64,000 nucleotides of DNA from Chelydra serpentina (taxonomy: Eukaryota; Chordata; Testudines; Chelydridae): contig JBAIAC010000035.1 of assembly GCA_037349315.1 (NCBI GenBank), positions 5,842,501 through 5,906,500 of the forward strand. The letters run 5' to 3'. How positions within the stretch are numbered: position 1 is the stretch's first letter; each line of letters begins with the position of its first letter. Below, one piece after another: positions 12,462 through 25,299 of the stretch. The translations under genes and the position numbers were made by a program. The notes below the pieces were generated by a model. The model searched no databases. It was not told the DNA's origin and worked only from the letters and a program-made list of their open reading frames with translations.

Positions 12462-15400
12462 ATATCCCACTTCCATGAATAACAAAAGGCATCAATGCTT
12501 TGTGGCACATTTTGATGACTTACATTGGGAAACTCTTCATTTTATAACTTTTTTTTTTTCCCTTTCGGATTTCTTTCCTAATTCTTTATTACTAAGAATA
12601 CTTGCAGAATTTGCTTTTAATCCTTTGACCTCATAATCATTTCCACAGTGACCTACTTTGATGCTACAAACAGGATTATGACATTAAATGGGGGATAAGT
12701 TGCAGGACCAGATAAAGCTTCAAAAAAGGCGCTTTTATGGCAAAAGCCTAAACCGATAAACTTTTAAACAAAGATCTATAGTTATGCAAGCAATAAATAC
12801 CACATAGTAGAACAGCACCATCAGAAAAAGCTTAGGGGAAGAAAGTTCTTTTGTCTTACGGGTTTTGTTCTGTTCCTATTGTTTTAAAATAGTAAAACGT
12901 GTACTTTTGTCTCAATGGCTGTCTTTAAAAGATGGTGTTGGCCATTTTTTAATTTTTATTTTATTTTTATTTTTTTTTACTGGGCTTTTCAAAACAGCCT
13001 GAGGGAAAATTTGTTGAGATTTGGGAACCCGTCTTCCTGATGCTCCTTTGAAATTCCGAGCTTATTTTTTTTTGGTACTCAAATAAGAGGACATGACAAT
13101 GCTAAATTGCTCTCTTGCTTGCTTTGTTTTCTCTTTTTCTTGTGTTTTTTTTAGGACATGGCGGCACATTTCACAAGCATGGAGTTTCATCCCCGAAGTA
13201 ATTTCTCTTAGCTACAGAATCAGTAGAGCAGAGCCCATGACAGTGCAAGCCGCCTCAAATTGCCCTGCCAAAGTGTTTCAAGCCAACCTTCAGGGACCAC
13301 TTCTATCAGTGAGAGGAATTGGTTGGATTATCAGATCTTTCCTTGTTACCTGGTTCTGGTTTATCTACAAAGTCTCTTCTGACTGTTTAAGGTGAATTAG
13401 CCAATTAGGCTATACTGCTTCTGTAGCTTTTTAATTTAGGAAGGAAGCTAACTGATTAGGATACAGCACACATCTGGAAATAGTGTACCAAACATACTAC
13501 CACCATCTGAGCCAAGAAAACTTGAACAATGTTATTTACACACATAAGATGCCCTTGGAACAGCAAGCCGTAGGTAAATTTAATCTCACTTCTGAAAAGG
13601 TTTTAGCATGGAGCTTGTTCCTCTTTATAAATCAGGGTCCTGTTTAAAAACTCTTTGTACAAAAAATGGCCATTAGCCTGTCCCTTAGCCTGCATATTCA
13701 TCTTCAAACTATCTTCCATGAGCTTTGAGGAAGCATCTTATGTCAGTACCTCCAGAGGACAGCTCAGGAGGTTACCTGATGTCTTAAATATGAATTGAAT
13801 TGTGCACCTCATTAATGTGTGAATTGTAACAGATAGGTGTATGTTACTACTAAAATTCTAATAATTATTTTTCCTTGAACAGAATTCCTGAATTGTAGGG
13901 AGGAAAACTAGACCAGAGGAGCTAATCAATACTTTAGAAAGTTAATGGGATCTGTCACTTTGCTGGTCTTGGTAGTGTAATTCTTTAAAGCCTGTGTAGT
14001 AAATAACAAATGGATGCTGTAATGGGTAGAGTTATATAGTTCAGCAATTCTGTGCTTCAAGAAACTTGGCCAAAACAGATTTAAAGAAACCATTGCAAGT
14101 TTTGGGGAAACTGTCTTAGGTGTCTGTTCTGCCATTGATGTACATTATTCTCAATAAAGGAGTTATGAGCATTAACAGCAAAATAGATTTCCCTTAATGT
14201 ATAATGTTACAATATAACAGCACTTCCTCCCTTTCATAGCCTTGTAATCTGATGCTGAAGCTGAGAATGAATTTCTGTTAACATGTATAGTGAAACACCT
14301 CAGTATGCAAGATTATGCACGTTTCTATGTATGTATTGATCATTAAGGCTCCATCAATACACCACAGTGGAAAGTCACATTTTTAACGAGTTCTTGAGTT
14401 AGAACTCATTATGTTGACAATTTAACAGAGGTGTCCTCTGTAAACCCATTCTCATTCATAAATGATCACGTAGCAGCTGGTGGCGATATACGGTTGTTCT
14501 TGCCTGGCTGTAAAATGTTTACGAATTCAACAGGGAAGGCCTCGGGGAATGCCACCTTTGCCACCATTGCTGCAACACCCACCCCCAAAAAGGATGCCAC
14601 ATCGCAGCCCTTCATCTTTGCAGCCACTGGGCATATTTTCTGTCAGGAGCCCCTCCACATTACTTCTGGTCCGACAGATAGGGCTGCATTTTGAAAGCCT
14701 TTTGAGTCACTTTGTCTCCATTTCCCTACCTCGCCATCAGGTGTTAGGCAGGCTACTGCCATGGTTCTGCCAGCTCCTGCTTTCCTCCAGAGCAGAGGGC
14801 CCCAGCTTGAGTCCCCCATAACAGCACAGTCTTGTATCATTAGACCACCAAGAGTGGTCTAATGAGTGATCTCCATGAGTGATGATCTTCTGGTAACTAG
14901 TTGTGAGGGTTATTAATATGGAGGTATCCAAGGTAATTAATCTCTACATTTTATAGTGAGGACTTAGTGGGAAGTTTAAGTTACGGGGGGGGGGCAGGAG
15001 GAATAAAATAATGGCCCCTCCCAATAAATAAAATGTTGGGTACCCCGCATGGCCAAAGGGAGAGGTTACATCTGTATTCCAATATACTTGAGGATACTTG
15101 ACAGGCAAGGAGTGTATAATCAATTTCCCCCGGCCATTGCAGTTCATCAGAATCTAACAATAAATCCTGCTTTCTCTGGACAATAGGGGCTCGGGTTGGA
15201 GAATCAAACCGGTCGTGTCTTGTTTTCCAAGCATGAGGCCGGTTTTAATCTGTGCGTGTGAAATTTGGTTTCTTGTCCTGCTCTATTTACATGTTGTCTA
15301 CTTTGATTATGGGGTTCTCTTCCCACTGGGGGATTTGCCCTGATTTCACCCATCAGTGCCCACTAAGTAAGCAGAACCAGTGCAAACCCCCAGTGTAGAC

Positions 15401-15696
15401 AGGGTACAGTGCCATAAACCATAATTTGCAACAATGTAGCTTACTATGGTTTCAAGCAGGGGTTAGCTTCACCAACACAAATAGTGCCTTTGCTTATCTA
15501 TACGAGGGGCTTTTATTGTACAGCTGCCCCAGGTACAGCTGTTTGGCAGAATTTCCAATGTATATAATGTCTGAGTCTCTTCTTTTACCTTTCCAGAGCC
15601 ACCAAGAGACTATCTGGACTAACCCCCCCAGTCCCCCCACCCCCAACAGCTGAGTCCCCTTTATCCGTGCTGCAAGTAGAATTTATTTCTTACTGG

Positions 15697-16192
15697 TATG
15701 CTGCACCTAGGTGACACATGGGAGGGACACAAAGGCGGGGGCACCAGTTAAAGAGGGGGCACATGAACTCCCCATGTGACTCCTCCCTGCCCCGCCCCAG
15801 CCCCGGGCCCCCGCGCTCTCCCCCATCGCACGTTACCTGGAGTGGGGGCCCTGTCCTCCCACTGTGCTGGATACAGATTTCTGAACCACAGGGCCGCAGC
15901 GGCAAAAGGAGCAGAACGTGGGGCTGCCGGGCAGACCGACGCCGGCAGCGCCTCCAGCGCGGCTGTACCGCCCCCCAGCCCTGTCCTCCGGCGGGGCTGT
16001 GCAGACCCCAGACCGAAGACGCAGATGCATGGACAGGCTGGGGCGGTGCAGCCGAACCGGAGGAGCTGCCGGCCTGGGTCCGCCCGGCAGCCCCACGTTC
16101 TGCTCCTGTGTCTTTCTGCTCCGGCGTACCGGCAATAAATAGCTTCATGGTAGGGCGGACTGGACTGAACCGCCCTACTTTCACCACTGCCT
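15697..16192. repeat. GC-rich repeat with long internal inverted repeat
   Basis: This CpG-rich block in AT-rich intron contains an inverted repeat whose outer 25 bp are perfect (15908-15932 against 16082-16106). Diverged pairing continues inward to about 15990 and 16030. A second small hairpin, GTAGGGCGG and CCGCCCTAC, lies at 16150-16158 and 16170-16178. Open frames occur on both strands, as expected from base composition. It looks like a foldback repeat; the family is not named. It should not be read as a promoter CpG island. Confidence 0.6.
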
Positions 16193-18375
16193 TTACTTTG
16201 TCTTTTGTCTGTTTCCCAGCCCCACGTCCTTTCCCTCACTGTCACTTGGACTCTCCTCTCGTTCTGTTCCCCGAATTAAAAAGAGATTTCCTCCTGTCGG
16301 CGCTTTAGAGCAAGTCTCACCGTCTCCAAAATAGTATAAAATGGATTGCCGTTTGTGTTATTGATTATTTCTGAGAGGTGGTTGACCGTGCACCAGGTTC
16401 ATCCAAGTGAAATGCAGCGATACATGAAAGAGTGCATTCTCCTCACGCTGTCTGGGTGTTTCCTTTTAACTTTGCCTTGGAATGAGAATGTACTCTTTAA
16501 GTATTCAGAGCTGCGCTGGTGCTTTCTGTGCTGAAGTCACTCCCAAGATGCAATTGTTGTTTGTCATATAAAAATCCTTTATGGGCTCTGACCTTGATTG
16601 TTGGGGTCCATTTTGTGAACTCCTGTAAGAAGCTGGGTGGTTGTTTTTTTCTTCTTGAATGAAGAAAGCTCTTCTTGCATTTTCCTTGCAGTCACTAAAT
16701 GTGTCAAATTGAATCTTGCTTTTAACATGACTTCCCTCTGGGTGTAAAGTCTGGAAAATTGAGTCATGGCACCACATATAGTAATTAGCATTGCCTAATG
16801 TATGCCACCAGTAAAAGGTAACCATGTGTGAAATACTTTCTGAAAATCCAACTATATGTACTTAACGTATTTAAATGAGCTTGTCCAAGGCAAATGGGAT
16901 ATCTGAAGAGAGTATTTTTGTAGTTTTTTTTTCTTTGCAAAATGTCTTTGTTCTGATTTGATCTTTGTCCAGCACTGATTCCAGTACTCTACTTACAATA
17001 GCCACGGGGAAACAGCATTTTAGCGACTTTAGTGAAATAAAGCATATGTAATGTGGCCTTGAATTTTGCGGGTCCTGTTGTATGAGATAGATAGTGTAAA
17101 GGTAAGAACTGGTTTACATGCTGGGTTGAAAAATGCACCAAGCATCTGCTAGTTGGAGGTAGGTACAGAAGAGAGTGGGAAGCACCAATAAGGTCCAAGG
17201 ACAAGACTAAGTCTGTCTCCCCGACCCTGGCCCTACCTGCCCGCTTGAATTGGGAAGAGTGAGATTTCTAAGAGGATAATGTCACTGGACGCTGATTAGG
17301 GGCTCCATCTTTTTGTACATACCTGAGGCTACAAGGTGTCTGTTAAGATTTATTCAAGTTTTTCTTCTGTCATTTCTAAAACTGCCTGGCTGCTGTGAGA
17401 TGGAAAGGTCTCCATTACTCTCTATCCCTTTCCCACATCATCTTGGGTGCAGGGTGGAAGGGAGAAAGGTCTTGCTAATCTACTACTCCAGCAATCTTTT
17501 TGTTTTTTGGGGTCTTTCTCCCCAGGAATTATCCCAGTCCCTGCTTCTGCTGCTATCAAATAAGTTTCCTCCACATGAAATTAGTTTTACTGCCCAAAAG
17601 GTTTTGAAACTGACTAGTCTCACTAATTACACTCTGCTGCTGCTTTGAACAGAAACACAGATACTAAAGCTGTCTGCAATTTCAGAAAAAAACACAGAAT
17701 TATTTGGTGGTCATATTTGGAAGATTTATCTTTGCAATCTTAAAGACTACAATTTTTTAAAAAAACAACTTACATTCTGAAGAAATCAGTAGTGTTTGGC
17801 TCCCTGGTTGTTAGGGAAACTTTCCACTTGCTACTAGCCAGTGGATTTTTCAAGTCCTGATTATATGAATTCTATGTGTAGGCTTCTATACTGCGCTCAC
17901 TACTGTATTATCTGAGCACCATCCAGTAGTGCATTAAGCAAGGTGACTAAGGAGCCATGAGGTGCTGGGTTAACAACCTTGCAGTCAGACCAATGGATAT
18001 TCCATATCTTAGTACCGTGTATATTTATTCTATTTTTTATTTAGAATTAATAAGAAGTCCCAGCAAAGGCTCTCTAAGCACCCTGCCAATTATTTAAAAT
18101 TATGAAAACAATGTGCAATTCTATCAGATCACTCTATAATCTGTATGTGGTGGTTAAAAAGGTCATTTATTTCTACTCACTAGCACATCTTGTGCATCTG
18201 ATCAGACATTAGTACAACAGAGGAATTGTAATTCGTTTGCCTCTGCATTATCTCTAGGTAGAGAAGAAATGCCGCTCATAGGCACAGCCAGTGGAGTTGA
18301 TGTCTGGAGGGTACATGCTGAAGACCCCTCCACTGTGAAACAGTCTTCAGTGCATGATAAATGAGCTAAGAACCA

Positions 18376-18442
18376 GGGGTGAAATCCTGATTCCATTGAA
18401 GTCAACTCCCATTAACTTCAATGGAGCCAGCATTTCCCCCTA
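18376..18442. repeat. Small foldback repeat
   Basis: GGGGTGAAATCCTGATTCCA and its diverged inverted partner TGGAGCCAGCATTTCCCCC surround ATTGAAGTCAACTCCCATTA. This is a typical sauropsid palindromic repeat. Confidence 0.6.
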
Positions 18443-18451
18443 GATTTCTGT

Positions 18452-18585
18452 GATCTGCTCTGCCAAAGCCTTTCTGTATGACCTAGGGCAAGTCACTTAA
18501 CTATTCTGTGCTTGTTTTCCCATTTGTAAAATCATGTATAAAGTGCTTTGAGATACTCAAATGTGCTGAAGATCTATTATGCTAT
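18452..18585 (+). repeat. MIR-like SINE
   Basis: The order TATGACCTAGGGCAAGTCAC, TTCCCATTTGTAAAAT and AAAGTGCTTTGAGATACTC matches the core and 3' part of MIR-type SINEs. Confidence 0.65.
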
Positions 18586-19609
18586 TAGCTAAACAAATTC
18601 CAAAACTTCTACTTGTTTCTGTTAATAGCTTCAGTGTGTAACACAAGCACTAAAAGGTCTCTTTGATTAAAAGGAACAGTATCTGCATGTATTTTTTGCA
18701 GGGATTATGATGAATTCAAGGTACTTTTTAAGGTGAAAAATACCACAGTACTTTGAAGTATTTGAACCTTCCAGAATTCCACTCTTGGAATCATTGGTGC
18801 TGCTTTCTTTAACTTGCTCCTCTCTGAGTTTATTGGAAAGGGGTGATAATAGCTTATTCCATACAATAAATTTACCAGTAAGTCTGCAGATTCGAGGGTT
18901 CTTCCTTCCACTAATTCGCCATCTGTTCTGGATGCTGGTCTAGCTAATTCATCACTTGCTACACGAAAGTGTCAGTGATGTGTCGTCATTTGAAAATGTT
19001 GTTAATCCTCCTCCTAACATTACTGTGATCCAACAAGTATTTTATTTTAACTCCATCACAGGTAATTAGCTGCAGCTGCTGTTGGAGAGAAAGGGAGAGA
19101 TGATTAACAGAGTGACATTTCCAAAGATTAGCTTGTCTTCCTGAAGGAATTCCTTTCTAGTCAAGCTTATGGGGGAGGTGGATTGGTGTGTGCTTCAGCA
19201 AAAACATAATCCCCTGTTCCTATAATAAAGTTAATTTCAAATTAAACACGAAAGTGGTGTAGAATTCTGGCATTGACTAGGCTTGTATTGTTTTTTTGGA
19301 AAGAAAAATGTTCACCTTTCCAGTAAGCTATCTTTGGAGTACCATTGGAGCAGAGCAGTGCTGCAAAATGTGTACTGATGTCTTTATCTTAGGTTATACC
19401 ATTCACAAAATTCTGACTATTGGTTTATTTTCGAACCTACTGTGAGCACTGTTTTAAGAGGAAGGGGAGGACACAGGGTTTGGAGGCTCACAAGACCCAT
19501 GTTGAGAGTAGAGTGAACTCTTGATTTGGCTTCAAGTAAACTAGCATTGCAGGGACATGCCTATGGATACCAGCTTTAGGGTTTATTGCATGTCATGGAG
19601 CATGTCACT

Positions 19610-19956
19610 TATTAGATTCCAAGACCAGAAGGGGCCATTGTGATTATCTGATTTGTTCTCCTGTATAACACAGGCCAGAGAACTAGATAATTCCTAGAAC
19701 ATGTCTTTTAGAAAAACTTCCAATTTTGATTTAAAAATGGTTAGTGATAGAGAATCCACCACAACCCTTGGTAAATTGTTCCAATGACTGACAGCTCTCA
19801 CTGCTAAAAATGCTTATTTCCAGTCTGAATTTGTCTAGCTTCAATTTCCAGCCATTGGATCATGTTAAACCTTTCTCTGCTAGATTGAAGAGCCCATTAT
19901 TAAATATTTGTTCCCCATGTAGATACTTATAGATTGTAGTCAAGTGATTGTAGTCA
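19610..19956 (-). mobile_element. CR1 LINE 3' fragment
   Basis: On the + strand it runs from CCAAGACCAGAAGGGGCCAT through GAGAATCCACCACAACCCTT to the segment with ATTCCCCATGTAGATACT-like order. That order is the complement of a sauropsid CR1 3' UTR. No frame is intact. Confidence 0.7.
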
Positions 19957-20413
19957 AAATCCTGTAGAGCTATGCTTATTTTTAGGTTTAATGGCCCAGC
20001 GTTTCTGTATATGTTGTTCACTTCCAGCATGTTTTTATTCCCCAACCAAATAAGAGCTTAAAAAAACAAAGCCTTTGCTTTGTATGTGAGAGAAAATGCT
20101 TAGAGAGCTTTATTTGTGCTGCACAGCTAGAATAATTAGATGGCTAATGAAGAAGTTCTGCTTTGGAAAAAAAAATAACATTGCATTTGCAATATCCATG
20201 TAAATTTGTAATACTTGTAGACACTTTCTGGCCCTGTTTACAAGTGTTGGGAGCATAGGAACTGCCGCACTGTATAAGACCAGAGGACCATGTAGTCCAT
20301 TATCCTGTGTCCAATAGTGGTCATTACCAGGTGCTTCAGAGGAAGGTGTAAGAACTCCGTGGTAGGCATATGTGGGGTAATCTGCCCCCATATTACATCT
20401 CAATCTGATCTCT

Positions 20414-20850
20414 AAGGGTATGTTTACACAGCAATTAAACACCCACAGCTGGCCCAGGTCAACTGACTCAGGCTTTCAGGGCTCAGGCTGCAAGGGCTGT
20501 AAAATGTATGTGTAGACGATCAGGCTCAGTCTGGAGCCAGGCTCTGGGACACCTCCCCACCCCTCCTTGCAGCATCCTAGAGCTTGGGCTTCAGCCTGAA
20601 CCCACATGTTTACACAGCAATTTTTAGCCCCACAGCCCAAGTCCCATGAGCCTGAATGAGCTGACCCTAGGGTGACCAGACAGCAAATGCAAAAAATCGG
20701 GACAGGGGGTGGGGGGTAATAGGAGCCTATATAAGAAAAAGACCCAAAAATCAGGACTGTCCCTATAAAATCAGAACATCTGGTCACCCTAGCTGACCCA
20801 GGCCAGCCACAGCCATGCCACGGGTCTCTTACTCCAGTGTAGATGTACCC
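20414..20850. mobile_element. hAT-type MITE inserted in CR1, itself interrupted
   Basis: Termini are AAGGGTATGTTTACACAG and CTCCAGTGTAGATGTACCC, imperfect inverted repeats. Flanking TGATCTCT (20406-20413) and TCATCTAT (20851-20858) match at 6 of 8 positions, consistent with an old 8-bp duplication. It contains the younger MITE at 20668-20791. Confidence 0.7.
20668..20791. mobile_element. hAT MITE (TAGGGTGACCAGA family), 124 bp, nested
   Basis: Perfect termini TAGGGTGACCAGA and TCTGGTCACCCTA are flanked by perfect 8-bp duplications GCTGACCC (20660-20667, 20792-20799). It lies inside the MITE at 20414-20850 and is therefore younger. Confidence 0.92.
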
Positions 20851-21966
20851 TCATCTATGAATTTAAGCCCTGAAGCATGAGTTTTAAAATCCTTTCAAAA
20901 ATTAACATTAATTATGATAACTCTGCATGTACCTGATATCCATGTAAATGTACAGCTCGTTTTTGAATCTTGCAAAATTCTTGCCCTCAGTGACTTCCTG
21001 TGGCAATGTGTTCCACGGTATAATTACATATCGTATGGAAAAGGAATTTCCTTTTTATCGACTTTTGTATTTGCGACCTTTTAATATAATTGAATGCCCC
21101 CCTTGTTCTTATGTCAAGACAGAGAGGACAGAAATGCTTGATCTACCTTCCCTAGACGATTCACTCTTGTATGTACTTTCTATCATGATCCCTGTTGTTC
21201 ATCCCCTTTCTAAGGTATTTTCAATTTCTCCATCGTTTTCCAGGACCTTGACCATTCTTATTGCCCTTCTCTGAATCACCTCTCATTCTGTAACTATCCT
21301 TTTTGAGATGGGTAACCAGTATTTCACATGATATCCCAGATTAGGCCACATCATTGATTAATATAATGATGTTCTCTGTATTATTCTTCATCTCATCTTT
21401 TTATGCATCCTGACATCCTGTTTGTTTTTTCAACTGCAATTGCACATTGAACAGAGCTCTTAATTCAGCTGTCTACAGTGACTCCCAGGTCCTTTTTCTG
21501 AGCTGGTAGTTAATTTTGAATCTTGTAGGGTGTATGAATATCTTAAATTTTTCTCTCCAATATGCCTTACTTTGCATTTATTGACATTCAACTTCGTGTG
21601 CCTTCATGTTGCCTATTTCCTTTGCTTGTCTAGCTCTCTAAAGTTCCTCTCAGTCTTCTCTGGTCTTGACTAACCTAAATAACCTTGTTTCATCTGTAAA
21701 TTTTTGCAACTCAGTTCTCTTCTCAGATAATTAATAAATATATTAAACATTGGACTTGGTATATAGAAACTTTAGGCCCCCATTGTTAACTTTGTGCCAG
21801 GATGAACATTGGTCATTTAATTCTGTACTTTTTCTATCTCCGAGCCAGTTTTTGATCCGTGATGCTACATTGCATCTCACTTATTCATGAGAATATTTTG
21901 CTACTTAGTTCCTTTAGTGCTGTCTTGTGAGGGATCTTGTTGAAGGACTTTTGCAAATCTAAATAA

Positions 21967-22424
21967 TAGGGCTGTCAACTGGCTCTAACTTTTTTGCCGC
22001 CCCAAGCGCAAAAAAACCCAAAACAACCGAGCGCCACCCCGCTGAAACAAACCCCTCCTCCCCCAGTACTGCCCCGCCGAAACAAAAAAAACCCCACCCC
22101 TGCCGAAACAAAAAAACAACAACCCCCGAGTGCCGCCCCGCCGAAGTTTAAAACAAAAAAACCCCAAGCACCTCCCCAGCGCCCCAACATTGGCCGCCCC
22201 TTAGAAGGTGCCGCCCCAAGCATGTGCTTGGTCAGCTGGTGCCTGGAGCCAGCCTTGGCTGTCAAGCAATTAAAAAAATTAATCACAATTAATCACACGA
22301 TTAAACAATAATAGAATACCATTTATTTAAATATTTTCTACATTTTCAAATATATTGATTTCAATTACAACACAAAATACAAAGTGTACAGTGCTCACTT
22401 TATATTTATTTTTCATTACAAATA
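21967..22424. mobile_element. hAT insertion with perfect 8-bp duplication but only one terminal repeat
   Basis: The left end is TAGGGCTGTCAA. After a nested insertion the element resumes with the same sequence order as 10443-10590. It stops at TTTCATTACAAATA without an inverted terminus. Target duplications CTAAATAA at 21959-21966 and 22425-22432 are identical, and CR1 sequence continues correctly after the second. Confidence 0.8.
21979..22257. mobile_element. C-rich element inserted in the hAT terminal repeat
   Basis: The element begins CTGGCTCTAAC and ends CTGGAGCCAGCCTT, a short inverted repeat. GCTGTCAA is present on both sides (21971-21978, 22258-22265), a duplication of the hAT terminus. 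The interior is made of GCCGCCCC and A-rich runs. Frames on both strands here are low-complexity. Confidence 0.75.
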
Positions 22425-23845
22425 CTAAATAAATTATGTCAATTGCTTCTCTTTTATCCACTAATGTATTGATACGTTCAAAGAATTCTAAGAGATTAAT
22501 TAGAGATGATTTTCGTTGGCAGAAACTGCTGGTGGGACCCCCTCATGAGATTTTCTTGTTCTTCAGCAATTTTCTGCAATTTAAATGCCAAAGCTAAAAG
22601 TGCAGATTGAATGGTGTGAACCTCAATCTGATTCACCCACTTGGATCTGATTGAAGATTTGTCACCTAAAACCTGTTCTGGGAGTGGGTGATGACAATTT
22701 CATTGTTTCAAGTTCTCTCCCTTCTCTAAAACTAGAAGCATCAGGCATACATGATAGATTCATCACCTCATTTTTCAAACAGTGAGTCAAAGATTGCATG
22801 GATTATTATCCATCAGAATGTTGCATCTGTCACCTTTGTGCTCCAGCAAGCCTCTGCATCACAGCATTGAGCACTGCTTTGGGCCTTGGATCTAGGCTTT
22901 ATCTCTGCAGACTGATTCTAGCCCCTCCCTTCCCATATGGCGTGGGATTTGAGCTTTTATCTCCGGTATTCATATATGTGTGTGTGTGTGCAACCATTAT
23001 GGCAATGCTGCCAGTCTCTGAAATAGTACGTGCTAAAGGTGTGTTTTTAATGTTTTCAGAAGGTGTGGCTTGCATATTTTCTGCACGTAGATTTGAAATG
23101 GCAGCACCCACTCCTACTGTGGAATTTTGGAAGTAGAACTATGAGTACCCAATATTGTGTATATATATTTTCCCCTCCTTTGAGTGAGTGTGTGGTGGAA
23201 TGAAACTGAAATCAATAAGGAGATGGATTAGAAGAATATCATTGCACATTTTGCAGCAAAAATGGTAACTGTCTGTTATTGAGTGTTCCTCTAATTGGTG
23301 GTTCTTCACCATCTAATCACACATTGCATTTCTAGTTCATTCTGTGGAGTTGTTGCAGGTTGAAATGTTAAATATACAACAGGCTCTTAGTAAATGACTA
23401 AATAAAAACTCCATACAGATTGCAGTCTGTGGGAGTATTTCCTGCACTTGCTTCCCCCCCCAACAGGCTGACATTTAATAAATCTCCTATGAAGAGTGAC
23501 ATGTTGGCTCAGCACAATAGTGGTGTAGTAAGTGTGCTCATTTGTCTTTCAAATCCAAGAGCTACTGTCAACACTGGGGCTGGAAGAAGTGCTGAGAATC
23601 AGGGATCAACATGCTAGTAACATCAATAATGTGCTGAGCCAGCAGGTTGGCCCTTGGGAAGGCTTACTAAAAATCTGCTTGTTCTCTAAAAGGCTGAATT
23701 ATACTTCTGACAATCTCTGTAGCCAGACTGTGTTTTGTGGGGTGAGGAAGCTTACCAATTTGATAAATCTACTAAATGTGTACTCTAAACTCCACCTATG
23801 TGGAAATAGTCTCTCTTAAACCTTATGGCCTCAAAGCAGGAAACC

Positions 23846-23938
23846 GCATAAGCACGTGCTTAAAGTTAAGTATCATTGATGTCAGTGGTGCTTAAGTGCT
23901 TTTTTGATTAGTGGATGCTTTCCTGAATCTGGGCCTTA
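23846..23938. repeat. Foldback MITE-like repeat
   Basis: It contains CATAAGCACGTGCTTAAAG and ends CTGAATCTGGGCCTTA, like the copy at 12339-12461. Confidence 0.5.
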
Positions 23939-24244
23939 TGTGTTTGAAAAATACACAAACATGTAAATAATGGTTGTTGAGTAAACTTGGAAAATTAGAA
24001 AACACTCTAGAGTTCTTAGTCAATGACAACTTCTATTTCTAGGCAGTTGTTAAGTGAGAACGTGTCATACTGCATCAGCCATGAGTTATTTGAAAATGGC
24101 TCCCAAGAGGAAGTAACTTCCTGGGTTTTACACATGGTGCCTTTGTATATAACTGCTATAGTATAAAATAAGATTCCAGCCAAGTTAGGGGTTTTTAATC
24201 CCGTCTCTCTTCACCGCTCTGACAGGCTATTTAATAGACCTAGT

Positions 24245-24365
24245 TAGAGCCCTGCACGGATACAAAATTTGTATCTGCATCCGATCCACGATTCACAAAA
24301 ATGGTCCACAAGATGGTCCATATCCATGGACATAAAGTGGATATCTGTGGATTTGGAGGATTCTA
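24245..24365. mobile_element. hAT-type MITE, 121 bp
   Basis: Termini TAGAGCCCTGCACGGAT and ATTTGGAGGATTCTA are diverged inverted repeats. Flanks GACCTAGT (24237-24244) and GACATAGT (24366-24373) match at 7 of 8 positions. Confidence 0.7.
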
Positions 24366-24492
24366 GACATAGTAGTTACTTTGTTTAAATAATAAACCCC
24401 AATCAAATTTTGAGACCGCTGTCACTCCTCAGGATAGGGGAGGGTGGCAGTTTGACCTGCGATACACTATCTCTGAGTAGAACACTTGTGTG

Positions 24493-24656
24493 CAATGTTC
24501 CCTCTAATTTTTGACAGGCCGTGTGCGCAAAAAAATTTCTTCTGTGCAAATTGTTGTGCTTTTGTGCAAATTGTTGTGCACGCGGTGTTTCGCCATGTAC
24601 ACGGGGTTTAGGATTTGTGTGTGCGCGCACATGCGCACAGCTTAGAGGGAACAGTG
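24493..24656. mobile_element. hAT-type MITE, 164 bp
   Basis: Termini CAATGTTCCCTCTAA and TTAGAGGGAACAGTG are flanked by perfect duplications CTTGTGTG (24485-24492, 24657-24664). The interior has two copies of TGTGCAAATTGTTGTGC. Confidence 0.88.
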
Positions 24657-25299
24657 CTTGTGTGTTACAGTGATTTGGAAAATCGCCTCCTTTTTTACTT
24701 AGTTTTGGATCTCCTAACTCCATATGAGCCTAGCAGTATTTTCCAACGATAAACAAAAATGAGCTTCCCAGTATTACCAGTGATTGTTGTCCATATTGCT
24801 TTATTATTGTGGCATAAGGTCTTCTAACAATGTAAAATGGGATGAGACATATCCCTTCTTTGGCTTTTGATTAACAATCTGGAATTCCTTGAGGCTCTTG
24901 GATGGCTTAAATCAGATGGGTGGTGAGCATGGAGTAATGATCACTTGGGATATTTATAAAGTGGGAATGCTGATATCCTGTGAACAAATAATAGATATGT
25001 GCCACTTAATGTGGTGTTGGTTATGGATAAATCAAAATACAACTGATTTTTTTGTTTTTTTGTTTGTTGCTTGGGGAAGCATGATAGGCTGTGATTGGGG
25101 GGCATAGGGAGCTGATGGGAAAATTAACTAGACCATGAATATTCTCATTGATGTGCCGACAGGGGAAACCGAATCAGCCTCTGTTTGGCATAAATTGTGC
25201 TTTTTAAATTTTATTAATTGTTCCATAGAACATGGATGGATCCAGGAAAAACACTCAGGATAAATTGTTATAGTGCTAAATGTACATATTATAAGGTAG

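Larger units (their letters stand above)
20256..22530 (-). mobile_element. Old CR1 LINE interrupted by nested insertions
   Basis: CR1 sequence on the minus strand can be followed in three pieces: 20256-20413, 20851-21966 and 22425-about 22530. The middle piece contains, in complement, blocks such as CAATGTGTTCCACGGTAT and GAGCCAGTTTTTGATCCGTG. The last resumes AATAAATTATGTCAATTG exactly where the previous stopped. Two insertions break it at 20414-20850 and 21967-22424, and each carries another. No frame is open. Confidence 0.75.

Noticed and set aside
15690..16308. Several frames over 100 codons on both strands
   Set aside because: They arise from the GC-rich foldback repeat, which has few stop codons in any frame.
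21975..22311. Frames of about 100 codons rich in Pro, Lys, Gly and Phe
   Set aside because: They are translations of a C- and A-rich inserted element.
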